A DNA stretch of 48,317 bases, from contig CANRPP010000007.1 of the NCBI GenBank assembly GCA_947632545.1, positions 1 to 48,317 on the forward strand, in the 5' to 3' direction. The notes beneath the pieces were generated by a model. It was given only the letters and a program-made list of their open reading frames with translations. It ran no database searches and was not told the DNA's origin. Both the position numbers and the translations under genes were made by a program. The DNA is from an uncultured Bacilli bacterium (GTDB lineage Bacteria > Bacillota_I > Bacilli_A > RF39 > UBA660). Within the stretch, counting starts at the first letter, position 1; the number at the start of each line of letters is the position of its first letter. This document shows, piece by piece, positions 1 to 8,803 of the stretch.

Positions 1-1
1 G

Positions 2-733
2 AATACATTAGTAGTACAAATAAATATAAGTTATGGACTAAATTATGAAGAATTAATAAGGAAATATATGGTCCAAGATGAAGATAAAAATAGATATATA
101 AATAATTTAATAATATATGAAATAAATATGGAAAAATATATGGAAATTTGGTACAATAAAGATGAAAAAGAGATAGAAGAAAATAAATATATAATGATGT
201 TAAACTTACAACCAGAAGAGTTAAAGGATCTATCAAAAAAAGATAGGATGGTGTTAAAGTATATGAGTGAAATAGAAAGGGTAAATGAAGAAGAAGAGTT
301 TAGAGAATACATGAGTGCCGAAGAAGATAATAGAAAGATAGAAAATTCAATAAGAGATGAATATATAGGGAAAGGAATAGAAAAAGGACAAAAAATAGTA
401 GCCAAATCTCTACTAAAAAGAGGAATGGATAAAAAAATGATATCAGATATAACAAAGTTAGATAAAAAGAAAATAGAAGAAATAGCAAAAGATATAGAAC
501 CAGATGAGTATAGGGAATACATGAGTGCGGAAGAAGATAATAGAAAGATAGAGAATTCAATAAGAGATGAATATATAGGAAAAGGAATAGAAGAAGGACG
601 TAAGGAAGGATTAGAACAAGGTAAAAAAGAAAACTCTATATCTATAGCCAAAAAGATGAAAAAAGATAATATTGATATAGAAACAATATCAAAATATACA
701 GGTTTAACTAAAAATGAACTAGAAAACCTATAG
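2..733 (+). CDS. Rpn / PD-(D/E)XK nuclease family transposase-like protein, C-terminal part, truncated by the left window edge
   Basis: Frame is open from the first bases (NTLVVQINISYGLNYEELIRKY...). Its C-terminal 'GKGIEEGRKEGLEQGKKE...IAKKMKKDNIDIETISKYTGLTKNELENL' tail is typical of this family. The ATG at 68 is internal. Confidence 0.7.
   Translation, partial: NTLVVQINISYGLNYEELIRKYMVQDEDKNRYINNLIIYEINMEKYMEIWYNKDEKEIEENKYIMMLNLQPEELKDLSKKDRMVLKYMSEIERVNEEEEFREYMSAEEDNRKIENSIRDEYIGKGIEKGQKIVAKSLLKRGMDKKMISDITKLDKKKIEEIAKDIEPDEYREYMSAEEDNRKIENSIRDEYIGKGIEEGRKEGLEQGKKENSISIAKKMKKDNIDIETISKYTGLTKNELENL
296..592 (+). repeat. In-frame internal duplication, copies 296-382 and 506-592, 210 bp apart
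   Basis: About 87 bp repeated with roughly 5 mismatches, encoding E(F/Y)REYMSAEEDNRKIENSIRDEYIGKGIE twice. Confidence 0.9.
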
Positions 734-742
734 TATATATAA

Positions 743-771
743 TTGACAAAATAATAGTTATATAGTATTAT
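743..771 (+). promoter_or_regulatory. Putative promoter for the glyS leader
   Basis: TTGACA (743-748), 17 nt spacer, TATTAT (766-771). Confidence 0.5.
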
Positions 772-777
772 TTTAGT

Positions 778-894
778 AAGTTGCGATGACCGAGGTGGAA
801 TCTCGATAAGCAGTATATTTAAAGTGATTCTTCTAGAATAAATAAGGTGGAACCGCGGAGAAATTCGTCCTTATATTAGTCTAGGAGTTTTTTT
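778..894 (+). promoter_or_regulatory. T-box leader upstream of glyS, unusually short
   Basis: T-box core AAGGTGGAACCGCGG...TTCGTCCTT at 844-872. Flanking complement CTTCTAGA (830-837)/TCTAGGAG (880-887) followed by T7, then glyS. Confidence 0.8.
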
Positions 895-919
895 ATTAAG
901 AAAGGTGAATAATATTAAT

Positions 920-2296
920 ATGGAAAAATTGACAATGGAAAAACTAGTAAATTATTGTAAGCAATATGGTTTTATATTTCAAGGTAGTGAAATATATGGA
1001 GGTTTATCTAATACTTGGGATTATGGCCCTCTAGGAAAAGAATTAAAAGAAAATGTAAAAAAAGCGTGGTGGAAAAAATTTATTCAAGAAGAAAAAAATA
1101 ACTATGGTTTAGATGCAGCTATCTTAATGAATAAGGAAACTTGGGTAGCATCAGGTCATGTTTCAAGTTTTGCAGATCCTTTAATAGATTGTAAAAGTTG
1201 TAAAACTAGACATCGTGCAGATAAATTAATAGAAGAATATACTAATGGAGAAGAAACAGGCGATGGTTGGAGTAATGAAAAACTAGAAGAATATATTAAA
1301 GAAAATAATATTGTATGTCCAAATTGTAAGAAAAATGACTTTACTCATATTAGACAATTTAACCTTCTTTTTGAAACACATATTGGAGTAGTTGAAGATT
1401 CTTCTAGTAAAGTATATTTAAGGGGTGAAACTGCTCAAGGTATATTTGTTAATTTCCCAAATGTGTATCGTTCTATGCGAGCTAAATTACCTTTTGGAAT
1501 AGGACAAATAGGTAAAGCCTTTAGAAATGAAATAACACCAGGTAATTTTATTTTTAGGACTCGTGAATTTGAACAAATGGAATTAGAATTTTTTTGTAAA
1601 CCAGGTGAAGATTTAGAGTGGTTTAATTATTGGAAAAATAATTGTATGGAATTTTTATATAGTCTCGGTTTATCTAAAGATAATTTAAGATATAGAGATC
1701 ATGAAAAAGATGAATTAGTATTTTATAGTAAAGCAACTACTGATATTGAGTATAATTATCCAATGGGTTGGGGAGAATTATGGGGAGTAGCAGATCGTAC
1801 AGACTATGATTTAGGAGTGCATGAAGCTCATTCGAAAAAAGATTTAAAATATCTAGATCCAGAGACCAATGAAAAATATTTACCATATGTAATAGAACCA
1901 TCAGTTGGAGTTGATAGATTAATACTTGCAATACTATGTGATGCCTATAGGGAAGAACAGTTAGAAAATGATACTAGAGAAGTATTAAAAATAAACCCCG
2001 CTTTAGCGCCATACAAAGCAGCTGTATTACCACTTGTAAAAAAATATCATTCAGAAAAAGCAGATGAAATATATAAAATGTTATCAAAAAAATTTATGGT
2101 AAGTTATGATGAGGCTGGTTCTATTGGTAAAAGATATAGAAGATGTGATGCTATTGGAACACCTTTATGTATAACTATAGATGATGATACACTAAATAAT
2201 AATACTGTAACTATAAGAGATAGAGATACTATGGAACAGATAACATTAAATATTGATGAAGTAGAAAACTATATAAATGAAAAAATAAATTTTTAA
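920..2296 (+). CDS. glyS: Glycyl-tRNA synthetase (single-chain class II)
   Basis: [55 protein letters not shown]. Track start 905 is a GTG inside the SD AAGGTG; ATG at 920 is preferred. Confidence 0.93.
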   Translation: MEKLTMEKLVNYCKQYGFIFQGSEIYGGLSNTWDYGPLGKELKENVKKAWWKKFIQEEKNNYGLDAAILMNKETWVASGHVSSFADPLIDCKSCKTRHRADKLIEEYTNGEETGDGWSNEKLEEYIKENNIVCPNCKKNDFTHIRQFNLLFETHIGVVEDSSSKVYLRGETAQGIFVNFPNVYRSMRAKLPFGIGQIGKAFRNEITPGNFIFRTREFEQMELEFFCKPGEDLEWFNYWKNNCMEFLYSLGLSKDNLRYRDHEKDELVFYSKATTDIEYNYPMGWGELWGVADRTDYDLGVHEAHSKKDLKYLDPETNEKYLPYVIEPSVGVDRLILAILCDAYREEQLENDTREVLKINPALAPYKAAVLPLVKKYHSEKADEIYKMLSKKFMVSYDEAGSIGKRYRRCDAIGTPLCITIDDDTLNNNTVTIRDRDTMEQITLNIDEVENYINEKINF

Positions 2297-2305
2297 GGAG
2301 AAATT

Positions 2306-3013
2306 ATGAGACCAGTAATAGGAGTACCATTAAGATATGAACATTCAATAGAAGGTAAACCAATTATTTATATAAATGAATATGTTAGAAGAACATTTCA
2401 AAAAGCAGGAGCGATAGTATATCCTATACCACCTGTACAAGATGTAGACTATATTGAAACTAAAGGTAATTCATTTAAACCTTTAACAGAGGAAGAAAAA
2501 GAAATAATAGAAATGAGTCTAGATAAAATAGATGGTATATTTTTTCAAGGAGGATATAAATTTGTTCCCTATGATAGATATCTTTTAGAAAGAGCAATAG
2601 AAAAAAATATTCCCATATTAGGTGTATGTCTAGGTATGCAAATGATGAGTTGTTATAAAGAAGATATTGTTATAGAATTAAATGAAGAATATAAAAATCA
2701 TAAACAAGATGATGAAAATATACTAAGTCATAAAGTAAAGATAGATAAAAATAGTAAATTATATAAAATTATAGGTAAAGAAGAATTTATGGTTAATAGT
2801 TTTCATAAACGTCATGCAACTAAAAATCATATATATAAAACAGTAGGTTATAGTGAAGACGGTCTAATAGAAGCAATAGAGTATCCTTCTGATACATTTA
2901 ATATAGGAGTTCAATGGCATCCTGAAATAAGTTATAATTTTGATGAAAATTCTAAAAAACTAATAGATTATTTTGTAAATTGTGCTAAAAAATATAAAAA
3001 TACAGGTAAATAA
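2306..3013 (+). CDS. Gamma-glutamyl-gamma-aminobutyrate hydrolase-like class I glutamine amidotransferase
   Basis: GIFFQGGYKFVPYDRY, LGVCLGMQMM nucleophile elbow, VNSFHKRH, GVQWHPE. Confidence 0.85.
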   Translation: MRPVIGVPLRYEHSIEGKPIIYINEYVRRTFQKAGAIVYPIPPVQDVDYIETKGNSFKPLTEEEKEIIEMSLDKIDGIFFQGGYKFVPYDRYLLERAIEKNIPILGVCLGMQMMSCYKEDIVIELNEEYKNHKQDDENILSHKVKIDKNSKLYKIIGKEEFMVNSFHKRHATKNHIYKTVGYSEDGLIEAIEYPSDTFNIGVQWHPEISYNFDENSKKLIDYFVNCAKKYKNTGK

Positions 3014-3027
3014 ATACTTGTATTTTT
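2997..3027 (+). terminator. Rho-independent terminator
   Basis: AATACAGGTA/TACTTGTATT stem followed by TTT. Confidence 0.6.
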
Positions 3028-3029
3028 AA

Positions 3030-3059
3030 TTGACATAATAATCATATATACTATATAAT
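3030..3059 (+). promoter_or_regulatory. Promoter
   Basis: TTGACA (3030-3035), 18 nt spacer, TATAAT (3054-3059). Confidence 0.6.
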
Positions 3060-3101
3060 ATATGACTACCAGAAAAATATATAAATAAAGGTGATATAGG
3101 T

Positions 3102-4586
3102 ATGAATTATATATCAATATTTATGCTGAAAGATAAAGAATACTATTATGATTGTAAATATTCATTTAAAGAAATAGGTAAAGGTAATTTTAATCTTACT
3201 ATATTAGCATATAAAGACTCTGACTATAAATCGTTAATATCTAATTATAAAGAAATACGAAGAGAAATAAAAAACTATTATGAATCATTATTTGACTGTA
3301 ATAATGAAGATAATAATCATTATAAAAAATATAGTAACTTAACGGACAATGAGTATAAAGATTTATTAGATAATGTAGATGATATTATTTTATCTGGAGA
3401 ATCTTTATTAATAAGAAATTTTATAGACAATAATAAAGAATTATTAAATAAAAGAATAATTATTGATAATAGATTTGATTATGATGAAAATGAATATAAT
3501 AATATAATGACTAATTTTGGTGATATTAAAAAATTATCTTTAATATCAGAAGGTAATATAGAACCTATATCTATTACTGAATATAAACAAACTATTGACA
3601 TAATAAATCAAATTGTAAATAAAGTAAATCAATATAATTTTAGTCCATTAGAAAAACTAATATATGTATATGATATTGTTAGAGATAAAATATATAAGAA
3701 AGAATCTAGTTTTGAAAGTGCCAGATCATCTAGAGATATAACCAAGTCTTTATTAGGTGAAAATATAGTTTGTGAAGGTTTTTCAAGAATATTTAATGAA
3801 ATAGTAACTAAACTAGATATTAGTTCTAACATAATAATTATTGGTGATGAAAAAAGAAAATCCTATCATGCCAGAAATAAAGTTTATATTAACGATCCAA
3901 AATATAAAGTAGAAGGAATATATTATTTTGATACTACATGGGATAGTAAAAAAAGAAAAGATAATATAAAATATATTAATAGTTATAAGTATTGTGCTAA
4001 AACTCTTAAAGATATGGAAAAATACAATAAAGAACATAATAGAGATTATAGTGAAAGTACTTTATTGAATAAGGAGTTTATAGATTACATAAATAGCATT
4101 GATATTAGTAATCGATACAATTTATGTTTAAATTTAGAACTTGAATATATTAAAATAATAAATCATCATTCCATGTTAGTAGATAAAAAAATAATTATTG
4201 ATAATTTAAAAATAACTGAACCTAGCAATATGATAATTAGTGATTTAAATAGATATTTGGATTTATATGATAAACCAATACCTGCAGAAACATTTTTAAA
4301 TGCATTTTACACAGTTAGAAAACAGGAGTATTATGAAAATCCCGACAAGTTTTTATTTAATAGAAATATATTTGAACAAGTGCTTATTTTATCTGATTTT
4401 TTAGGTGATATTTCATATAGTGAATATGTTCTTAAGAGAATCTTTAATGAGCCGTTGGCTGTAGAAAATAAAATGAATGAATTATTAAATAACTTATATG
4501 ATTCTAATAATGCAGAAGTTGATATTCAAAGAACAAAATTAACTAAAATTTTAAGTAAAATACGTGATAATAAAAAAAATAGTTGA
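3102..4586 (+). CDS. Uncharacterised protein with a transglutaminase-like cysteine-protease core
   Basis: Ordered candidate Cys-His-Asp residues: NIVCEGFSR, KSYHARNKVY, YYFDTTWDS. No signal peptide seen. Confidence 0.5.
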   Translation: MNYISIFMLKDKEYYYDCKYSFKEIGKGNFNLTILAYKDSDYKSLISNYKEIRREIKNYYESLFDCNNEDNNHYKKYSNLTDNEYKDLLDNVDDIILSGESLLIRNFIDNNKELLNKRIIIDNRFDYDENEYNNIMTNFGDIKKLSLISEGNIEPISITEYKQTIDIINQIVNKVNQYNFSPLEKLIYVYDIVRDKIYKKESSFESARSSRDITKSLLGENIVCEGFSRIFNEIVTKLDISSNIIIIGDEKRKSYHARNKVYINDPKYKVEGIYYFDTTWDSKKRKDNIKYINSYKYCAKTLKDMEKYNKEHNRDYSESTLLNKEFIDYINSIDISNRYNLCLNLELEYIKIINHHSMLVDKKIIIDNLKITEPSNMIISDLNRYLDLYDKPIPAETFLNAFYTVRKQEYYENPDKFLFNRNIFEQVLILSDFLGDISYSEYVLKRIFNEPLAVENKMNELLNNLYDSNNAEVDIQRTKLTKILSKIRDNKKNS

Positions 4587-4611
4587 CTTTTTAAAAGTTT
4601 TATCATATAAT
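4583..4611 (+). promoter_or_regulatory. Promoter of the infC-rpmI-rplT operon
   Basis: TTGACT (4583-4588), 17 nt spacer, TATAAT (4606-4611). The -35 overlaps the upstream TGA stop. Confidence 0.7.
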
Positions 4612-4614
4612 TCT

Positions 4615-4758
4615 AGTAGTCAAGAAAAGGAAAGCGATTTGATATCCACCTGATTAGCAAGTAGCAATAGGTAAAAGGCCGAAAATAAAATATATATAAT
4701 TATTTATTATAATTATTTATGGTTTTTTAGTGGATATCTTATGGTATCCACTTTTCTT
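4615..4758 (+). promoter_or_regulatory. L20-type ribosomal protein leader/attenuator upstream of infC
   Basis: GATATCCAC near 4639 is complementary to GTGGATATC near 4730. The latter can instead pair in a GTGGATA...TATCCAC hairpin followed by TTTTCTT. Positioned before infC-rpmI-rplT. Confidence 0.75.
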
Positions 4759-4778
4759 AATTTATGGAGGTGTTAGTT

Positions 4779-5309
4779 ATCGCAAAAAATAATGATAACT
4801 TGATGATTAATGAACAAATTAAAGCACGTGAAGTTTTAGTTATTGGTCCTAATGGAGAACAAGTAGGAATAAAACCAATAGAAGATGCAAGAACTTTAGC
4901 AACTTATGCATCACTTGATTTGGTACTTATTAGTCCAAATGCAAATCCACCGGTTTGTAAAGTAATGGATTATAACAAGTATCGTTATGAAAAACAAAAA
5001 AAAGCTAAAGAAGCTCAAAAGAAACAAAGAGCAAATATGTCTGAATTAAAAGAATTTAGATTATCACCCGTAATAGATGTAGGAGACTTCGAAACTAAAC
5101 TTAGAAATGCTACAAAATATTTACAAAAAGGTGATCGTGTTAAATTAACAATTAGGTTTAAAGGTCGTCAAATGGCTCATACAGAATTAGGAAAAGAGGT
5201 ACTAATGCGTTTTGCTTCACGAGTTAGTGAATATGCAGAAGTTAAAGATCAACCAAAACTTGATGGTAGAGTAATGACTATGATGTTAGACCCAAAAAAA
5301 GATAAATAA
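4779..5309 (+). CDS. infC: Translation initiation factor IF-3, probable AUC start
   Basis: NEQIKAREVLVIGPNGEQVGI, KFRLSPVIDVGDFETKLRNA-type core. SD GGAGGTG (4766-4772) is 8 nt before ATC at 4779. The track ATG at 4764 overlaps the SD. Confidence 0.9.
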   Translation: MAKNNDNLMINEQIKAREVLVIGPNGEQVGIKPIEDARTLATYASLDLVLISPNANPPVCKVMDYNKYRYEKQKKAKEAQKKQRANMSELKEFRLSPVIDVGDFETKLRNATKYLQKGDRVKLTIRFKGRQMAHTELGKEVLMRFASRVSEYAEVKDQPKLDGRVMTMMLDPKKDK

Positions 5310-5323
5310 TAGGAGGAATTGAT

Positions 5324-5512
5324 ATGCCAAAAATAAAATCACATAAAGGAACACAAAAAGTATTTAGAACTAATAAAAATAAAGTTACAAAGATTGGTAA
5401 ACCAAGTAGTAGACATAATACTGGAAAAAAATCTACTAAATTCAATAGAAGTTGTAGAAAAGGTTCAACATTATCAAAAGCAGATTACAACAGATTAAAA
5501 AATATTATTTAA
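5324..5512 (+). CDS. rpmI: 50S ribosomal protein bL35
   Basis: MPKIKSHKGTQKVFRTNKNKVTK...; position between infC and rplT. Confidence 0.93.
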   Translation: MPKIKSHKGTQKVFRTNKNKVTKIGKPSSRHNTGKKSTKFNRSCRKGSTLSKADYNRLKNII

Positions 5513-5535
5513 TAAAAAATTAAGGAGGAAATAAA

Positions 5536-6153
5536 ATGGCAAGAGTAAAAAATGGAGCAGTAACAAAAGCTCGTCACAAAAAAGTATTGAAACAAGCTAA
5601 AGGTTACTTTGGTAGTAAACATAGATTATATAAAACTGCTAAAGAACAATTAATGCATTCAGGTCAATATGCGTATAGAGATAGAAAACAAAAGAAAAGA
5701 GAATTTAGAAAATTATGGATAACTAGAATAAATGCAGCTTGTAGACAAAATGGAATAAGTTATTCAAGATTTATAGAAGGATTAACTAAAGCAGGTGTTG
5801 AAGTAAATCGTAAAATGCTATCTGAAATTGCAATTAATGATGAAAAAGCATTTAAAGAATTAGTTAAAGTAGCTTTAGATGGTAAAGCAGGAAAAATTAC
5901 TAAAAATGAAAAAGTAGTAGAAAATGAAGTAACTATTAAAGGTAGTGGAAAGAAAACTACAGTTAAAAAGACTGATCCAAAAAAAGTAGAAAAGAAAGAA
6001 ACTACTAAAACAGTAAAAAAAGAAACTAAAGCCGAAGTAAAAGAAGATTTATCTAAATTATCATTAGCTGACTTAAAAGCTAAAGCAAAAGAAAAAGGAA
6101 TAAAGGGATATTCTACAATGAAAAAAGCAGATTTAATTGATGCTTTAAAATAA
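5536..6153 (+). CDS. rplT: 50S ribosomal protein bL20 with a long C-terminal extension ending in a Rho_N/SAP-like domain
   Basis: [38 protein letters not shown]... followed by a Lys-rich linker and [35 protein letters not shown]. Confidence 0.95.
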   Translation: MARVKNGAVTKARHKKVLKQAKGYFGSKHRLYKTAKEQLMHSGQYAYRDRKQKKREFRKLWITRINAACRQNGISYSRFIEGLTKAGVEVNRKMLSEIAINDEKAFKELVKVALDGKAGKITKNEKVVENEVTIKGSGKKTTVKKTDPKKVEKKETTKTVKKETKAEVKEDLSKLSLADLKAKAKEKGIKGYSTMKKADLIDALK

Positions 6154-6156
6154 ACA

Positions 6157-6211
6157 TATTAGTGAATTTATTTATCTAGTGCCGATAGGTGATAAATATT
6201 AGAAACTAATA
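6157..6211 (+). promoter_or_regulatory. Candidate structured RNA leader upstream of rpsB
   Basis: Nested perfect 7-bp helices: TATTAGT (6157-6163)/ACTAATA (6205-6211) and ATTTATC (6170-6176)/GATAAAT (6191-6197), enclosing TAGTGCCGATAGGT. Confidence 0.45.
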
Positions 6212-6239
6212 GAAGAAAAAACGAAAAGGAGAAAATAAA

Positions 6240-7238
6240 ATGACAGTAATATCAATGAGTTATTTATTAGAAGCAGGTGTACATTTTGGACACCAAAAAA
6301 GAAGATGGAATCCAAAAATGAAGGAATACATCTATACAACAAGAGATGACATTTATATAATCGATTTAGCAAAAACAGTAAAAAAATTAGAAGAAGCATA
6401 TCAAGCTTTAAAATCTATTGCAGAAGCTGGTGGAAAAGTTATATTTGTAGGAACTAAGAAACAAGCTCAAGAAGCAGTAGAAGAAAATGCTACAAGAACT
6501 AACATGTACTTTATGAATGAAAGATGGTTAGGTGGAACATTAACAAACTTCAAAACTATTAGAGGAAGAATTAGAAGATTAGAAGAAATCGAAAAGATGG
6601 AAAAAGACGGAACTTTTGATTTATTACCTAAAAAAGAAGTAGTTAAAATAAAAAAAGAATATGATAAATTAAATAGAAACTTAAGAGGAATTCGTGAGAT
6701 GAAAAAAGCTCCACAAGCTATGATAATAGTTGATCCTCGTAAAGAAGAAATAGCAATTAAAGAAGCACATATTTTAGGTATACCTGTATTTGGTATAGTT
6801 GATACTAACTGTGATCCAGATGTTGTTGATTATGTAATACCTGGAAATGATGATGCAGTTCGTGCTGTTAAATTATTAATTGGTGCCTTAACTAATGCTA
6901 TAGCAGAAGTTAATGGTAATGAAGTTATAGATTACGTAAATGAAGAAGATAAAAATAAAACTAAAAAAGAAAAAACAAAAGTAATTGAAAAAGAAAAAGA
7001 ATCTAAAAAAGAAGATAAAAAAGATGTAGTGGAAAAACCTAAAAAAGAAGAAAAAGTTGAAGAACCTAAAAAAGAAACAAAAAAAGAAGTAGCAGAAAAA
7101 CCTAAAAAGGAAAAAGAAGTAAAAGAAGATTTATCAAGTCTAACTTTAGCTGATTTAAAATCAAAAGCAAAAGAATCTGGATTAAAAGGTTATTCAACAA
7201 TGAAAAAAGCTGAATTAGTAGAAGCTTTAAGTAAGTAA
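6240..7238 (+). CDS. rpsB: 30S ribosomal protein uS2 with a C-terminal extension ending in a Rho_N/SAP-like domain
   Basis: [57 protein letters not shown]. Extension ends [36 protein letters not shown]. Confidence 0.95.
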   Translation: MTVISMSYLLEAGVHFGHQKRRWNPKMKEYIYTTRDDIYIIDLAKTVKKLEEAYQALKSIAEAGGKVIFVGTKKQAQEAVEENATRTNMYFMNERWLGGTLTNFKTIRGRIRRLEEIEKMEKDGTFDLLPKKEVVKIKKEYDKLNRNLRGIREMKKAPQAMIIVDPRKEEIAIKEAHILGIPVFGIVDTNCDPDVVDYVIPGNDDAVRAVKLLIGALTNAIAEVNGNEVIDYVNEEDKNKTKKEKTKVIEKEKESKKEDKKDVVEKPKKEEKVEEPKKETKKEVAEKPKKEKEVKEDLSSLTLADLKSKAKESGLKGYSTMKKAELVEALSK

Positions 7239-7240
7239 TT

Positions 7241-7270
7241 AAAGAGGGTTTATAAATTTGCCCTCTTTTA
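7241..7270 (+). terminator. Terminator/attenuator hairpin between rpsB and tsf
   Basis: AAAGAGGG (7241-7248) / CCCTCTTT (7261-7268), then TA-rich. Confidence 0.6.
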
Positions 7271-7297
7271 TAAAATAAAGGATAGGAGGATATAAAT

Positions 7298-8170
7298 ATG
7301 TATAAAGCAAGTGATGTTAAGGACTTAAGAGAAAGAACTGGAGCAGGAATGCTAGATTGTAAAAAAGCATTAGAAGCATGCAATGGGGATATAGAAAAAT
7401 CAATAGATTGGTTAAGAGAAAAAGGAATTTCTAAAGCTGCTAAAAAAGAAGGAAGAGTAGCTGCAGAAGGATTATGTGAAATAAAAATTGATGGTAATAA
7501 AGCTGTACTTATTGAAGTTAATTCAGAAACAGACTTTGTTGCTCAAAATGAAGAATTTACAAGTTTTGTAGAATACTTAGCTACACTAATTTTAAATAAT
7601 GATTTTAAAACAAAAGAAGATGTATTAAATTATAAAGATGAAGATGAAACTGTTAATGATAAATTAGTTTCTAAAATTGCTAAAATTGGTGAAAAAATTG
7701 ATTTTAGACGTTTCGTAAAAATAGAAAAGAAAGAAAATGAAGTATTTGGATCATATAAACATATGGGTGGAAGAATTGGTGCTTTAGTTGTATTATCTGA
7801 TACAACAGAAGAAGTAGCAAAAGATGTTGCTATGCATGTAGCAGCAATGAATCCAACTGCAATAAAAAGAGATGAAGTTCCAACTGATTTAGTTGAAAGA
7901 GAATCTAAAGTAATTAAAGAACAAGTTATGCAAGAAGGGAAACCAGAAGATATCGCAGAGAAAATGGTTACTGGAAGACTTAACAAATTCTATAAAGAAG
8001 TATGTTTAGAAGAACAACAATTTATAAAAGATAATAGCCTAACAGTAAAACAATTTGTAGAAAATGCTGGTGGTAGTATCATATCAATGAATAGATTTGG
8101 TGTTGGAGAAGGAATAGAAAAAGAAGAAGAAAATTTTGCACAAGAGGTTATGAATCAAATTAAAGGATAA
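7298..8170 (+). CDS. tsf: Elongation factor Ts
   Basis: DVKDLRERTGAGMLDCKKALEACNGDIEKSIDWLREKGISKAAKK. Confidence 0.96.
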   Translation: MYKASDVKDLRERTGAGMLDCKKALEACNGDIEKSIDWLREKGISKAAKKEGRVAAEGLCEIKIDGNKAVLIEVNSETDFVAQNEEFTSFVEYLATLILNNDFKTKEDVLNYKDEDETVNDKLVSKIAKIGEKIDFRRFVKIEKKENEVFGSYKHMGGRIGALVVLSDTTEEVAKDVAMHVAAMNPTAIKRDEVPTDLVERESKVIKEQVMQEGKPEDIAEKMVTGRLNKFYKEVCLEEQQFIKDNSLTVKQFVENAGGSIISMNRFGVGEGIEKEEENFAQEVMNQIKG

Positions 8171-8182
8171 TAATGTAGTTAT

Positions 8183-8734
8183 ATGAAAAAATTAATAATT
8201 ATTATATTGTGTTTATTTATAATAACTGGTTGTTCTGTAAAAAAAGTAAAAGAATTAACAGATGCTGAAAAATTTGCAACTGAATATAATATAAGTGATA
8301 AAAATCCATTTATTTATGCAAGTTATGAAGAAATTGATAGCATATTTAAAAGCAATGGAATTATCTTTTTAGCGAGTCCAGATTATGCTGGTTCACAAAA
8401 AGCTGCCAAAATATTAAATGAAGTTGCTAAAACAACTAAAACAGATAAAATATATTACTATAATTCTACAAAAATCAGAGAAAAAAATTCAAAAAAATAT
8501 AAAAAATTAGTTAAATATTTAGAAAAATATTTAAAAAAATCAAAAGATGATGAAGTCTCATTAAGTCTTCCTATTGTTATATCAGTAAAAGATGGTAAAA
8601 TAATGGGTTATAGTAATTATTTTTCTAAAGAAAGCCATTTATCAGAAGAAAAATTAACAAAGAAAAAAATAAATATAATAAAAAATGAATATAAAAAAAT
8701 ATTAAATAAAGAAGAGTGTTCTAATTGTAATTAG
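8183..8734 (+). CDS. Lipoprotein, possible thioredoxin-fold with altered active site
   Basis: Lipobox ITGC. 'GIIFLASPDYAGSQKAAKILNEV...DKIYYYN...PIVISVKDGKIMGYSNY' resembles Trx-like lipoproteins but lacks the N-terminal CxxC. Confidence 0.55.
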   Translation: MKKLIIIILCLFIITGCSVKKVKELTDAEKFATEYNISDKNPFIYASYEEIDSIFKSNGIIFLASPDYAGSQKAAKILNEVAKTTKTDKIYYYNSTKIREKNSKKYKKLVKYLEKYLKKSKDDEVSLSLPIVISVKDGKIMGYSNYFSKESHLSEEKLTKKKINIIKNEYKKILNKEECSNCN

Positions 8735-8750
8735 ACACTTTTTTTCTTTA
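8711..8750 (+). terminator. Terminator overlapping the 3' end of the lipoprotein gene
   Basis: AGTGTtCTAATT...AATTAGaCACT followed by T7. Confidence 0.7.
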
Positions 8751-8803
8751 CATAGATTTAAAATTATTATAAAATGTATATAGAATATGAGAAGGTGGAT
8801 TAT

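Noticed and set aside
511-560. The repeat in the Rpn gene as a CRISPR or transposon terminal repeat
   Set aside because: Only two in-frame direct copies inside one ORF, with no spacer-repeat periodicity or inverted termini.
43-651. Minus-strand 202-aa ORF, and other long minus-strand ORFs overlapping convincing plus-strand genes (300-560, 7102-7383, 7630-7986, 22109-22327, 24540-24737, 48080-48271)
   Set aside because: Low-complexity translations rich in Ile/Leu/Ser/Tyr/Phe antisense to recognisable proteins; artefacts of AT-rich codon usage.
6199-6399. Minus-strand ORF across the rpsB leader
   Set aside because: Antisense to rpsB start and leader; no SD or recognisable family.
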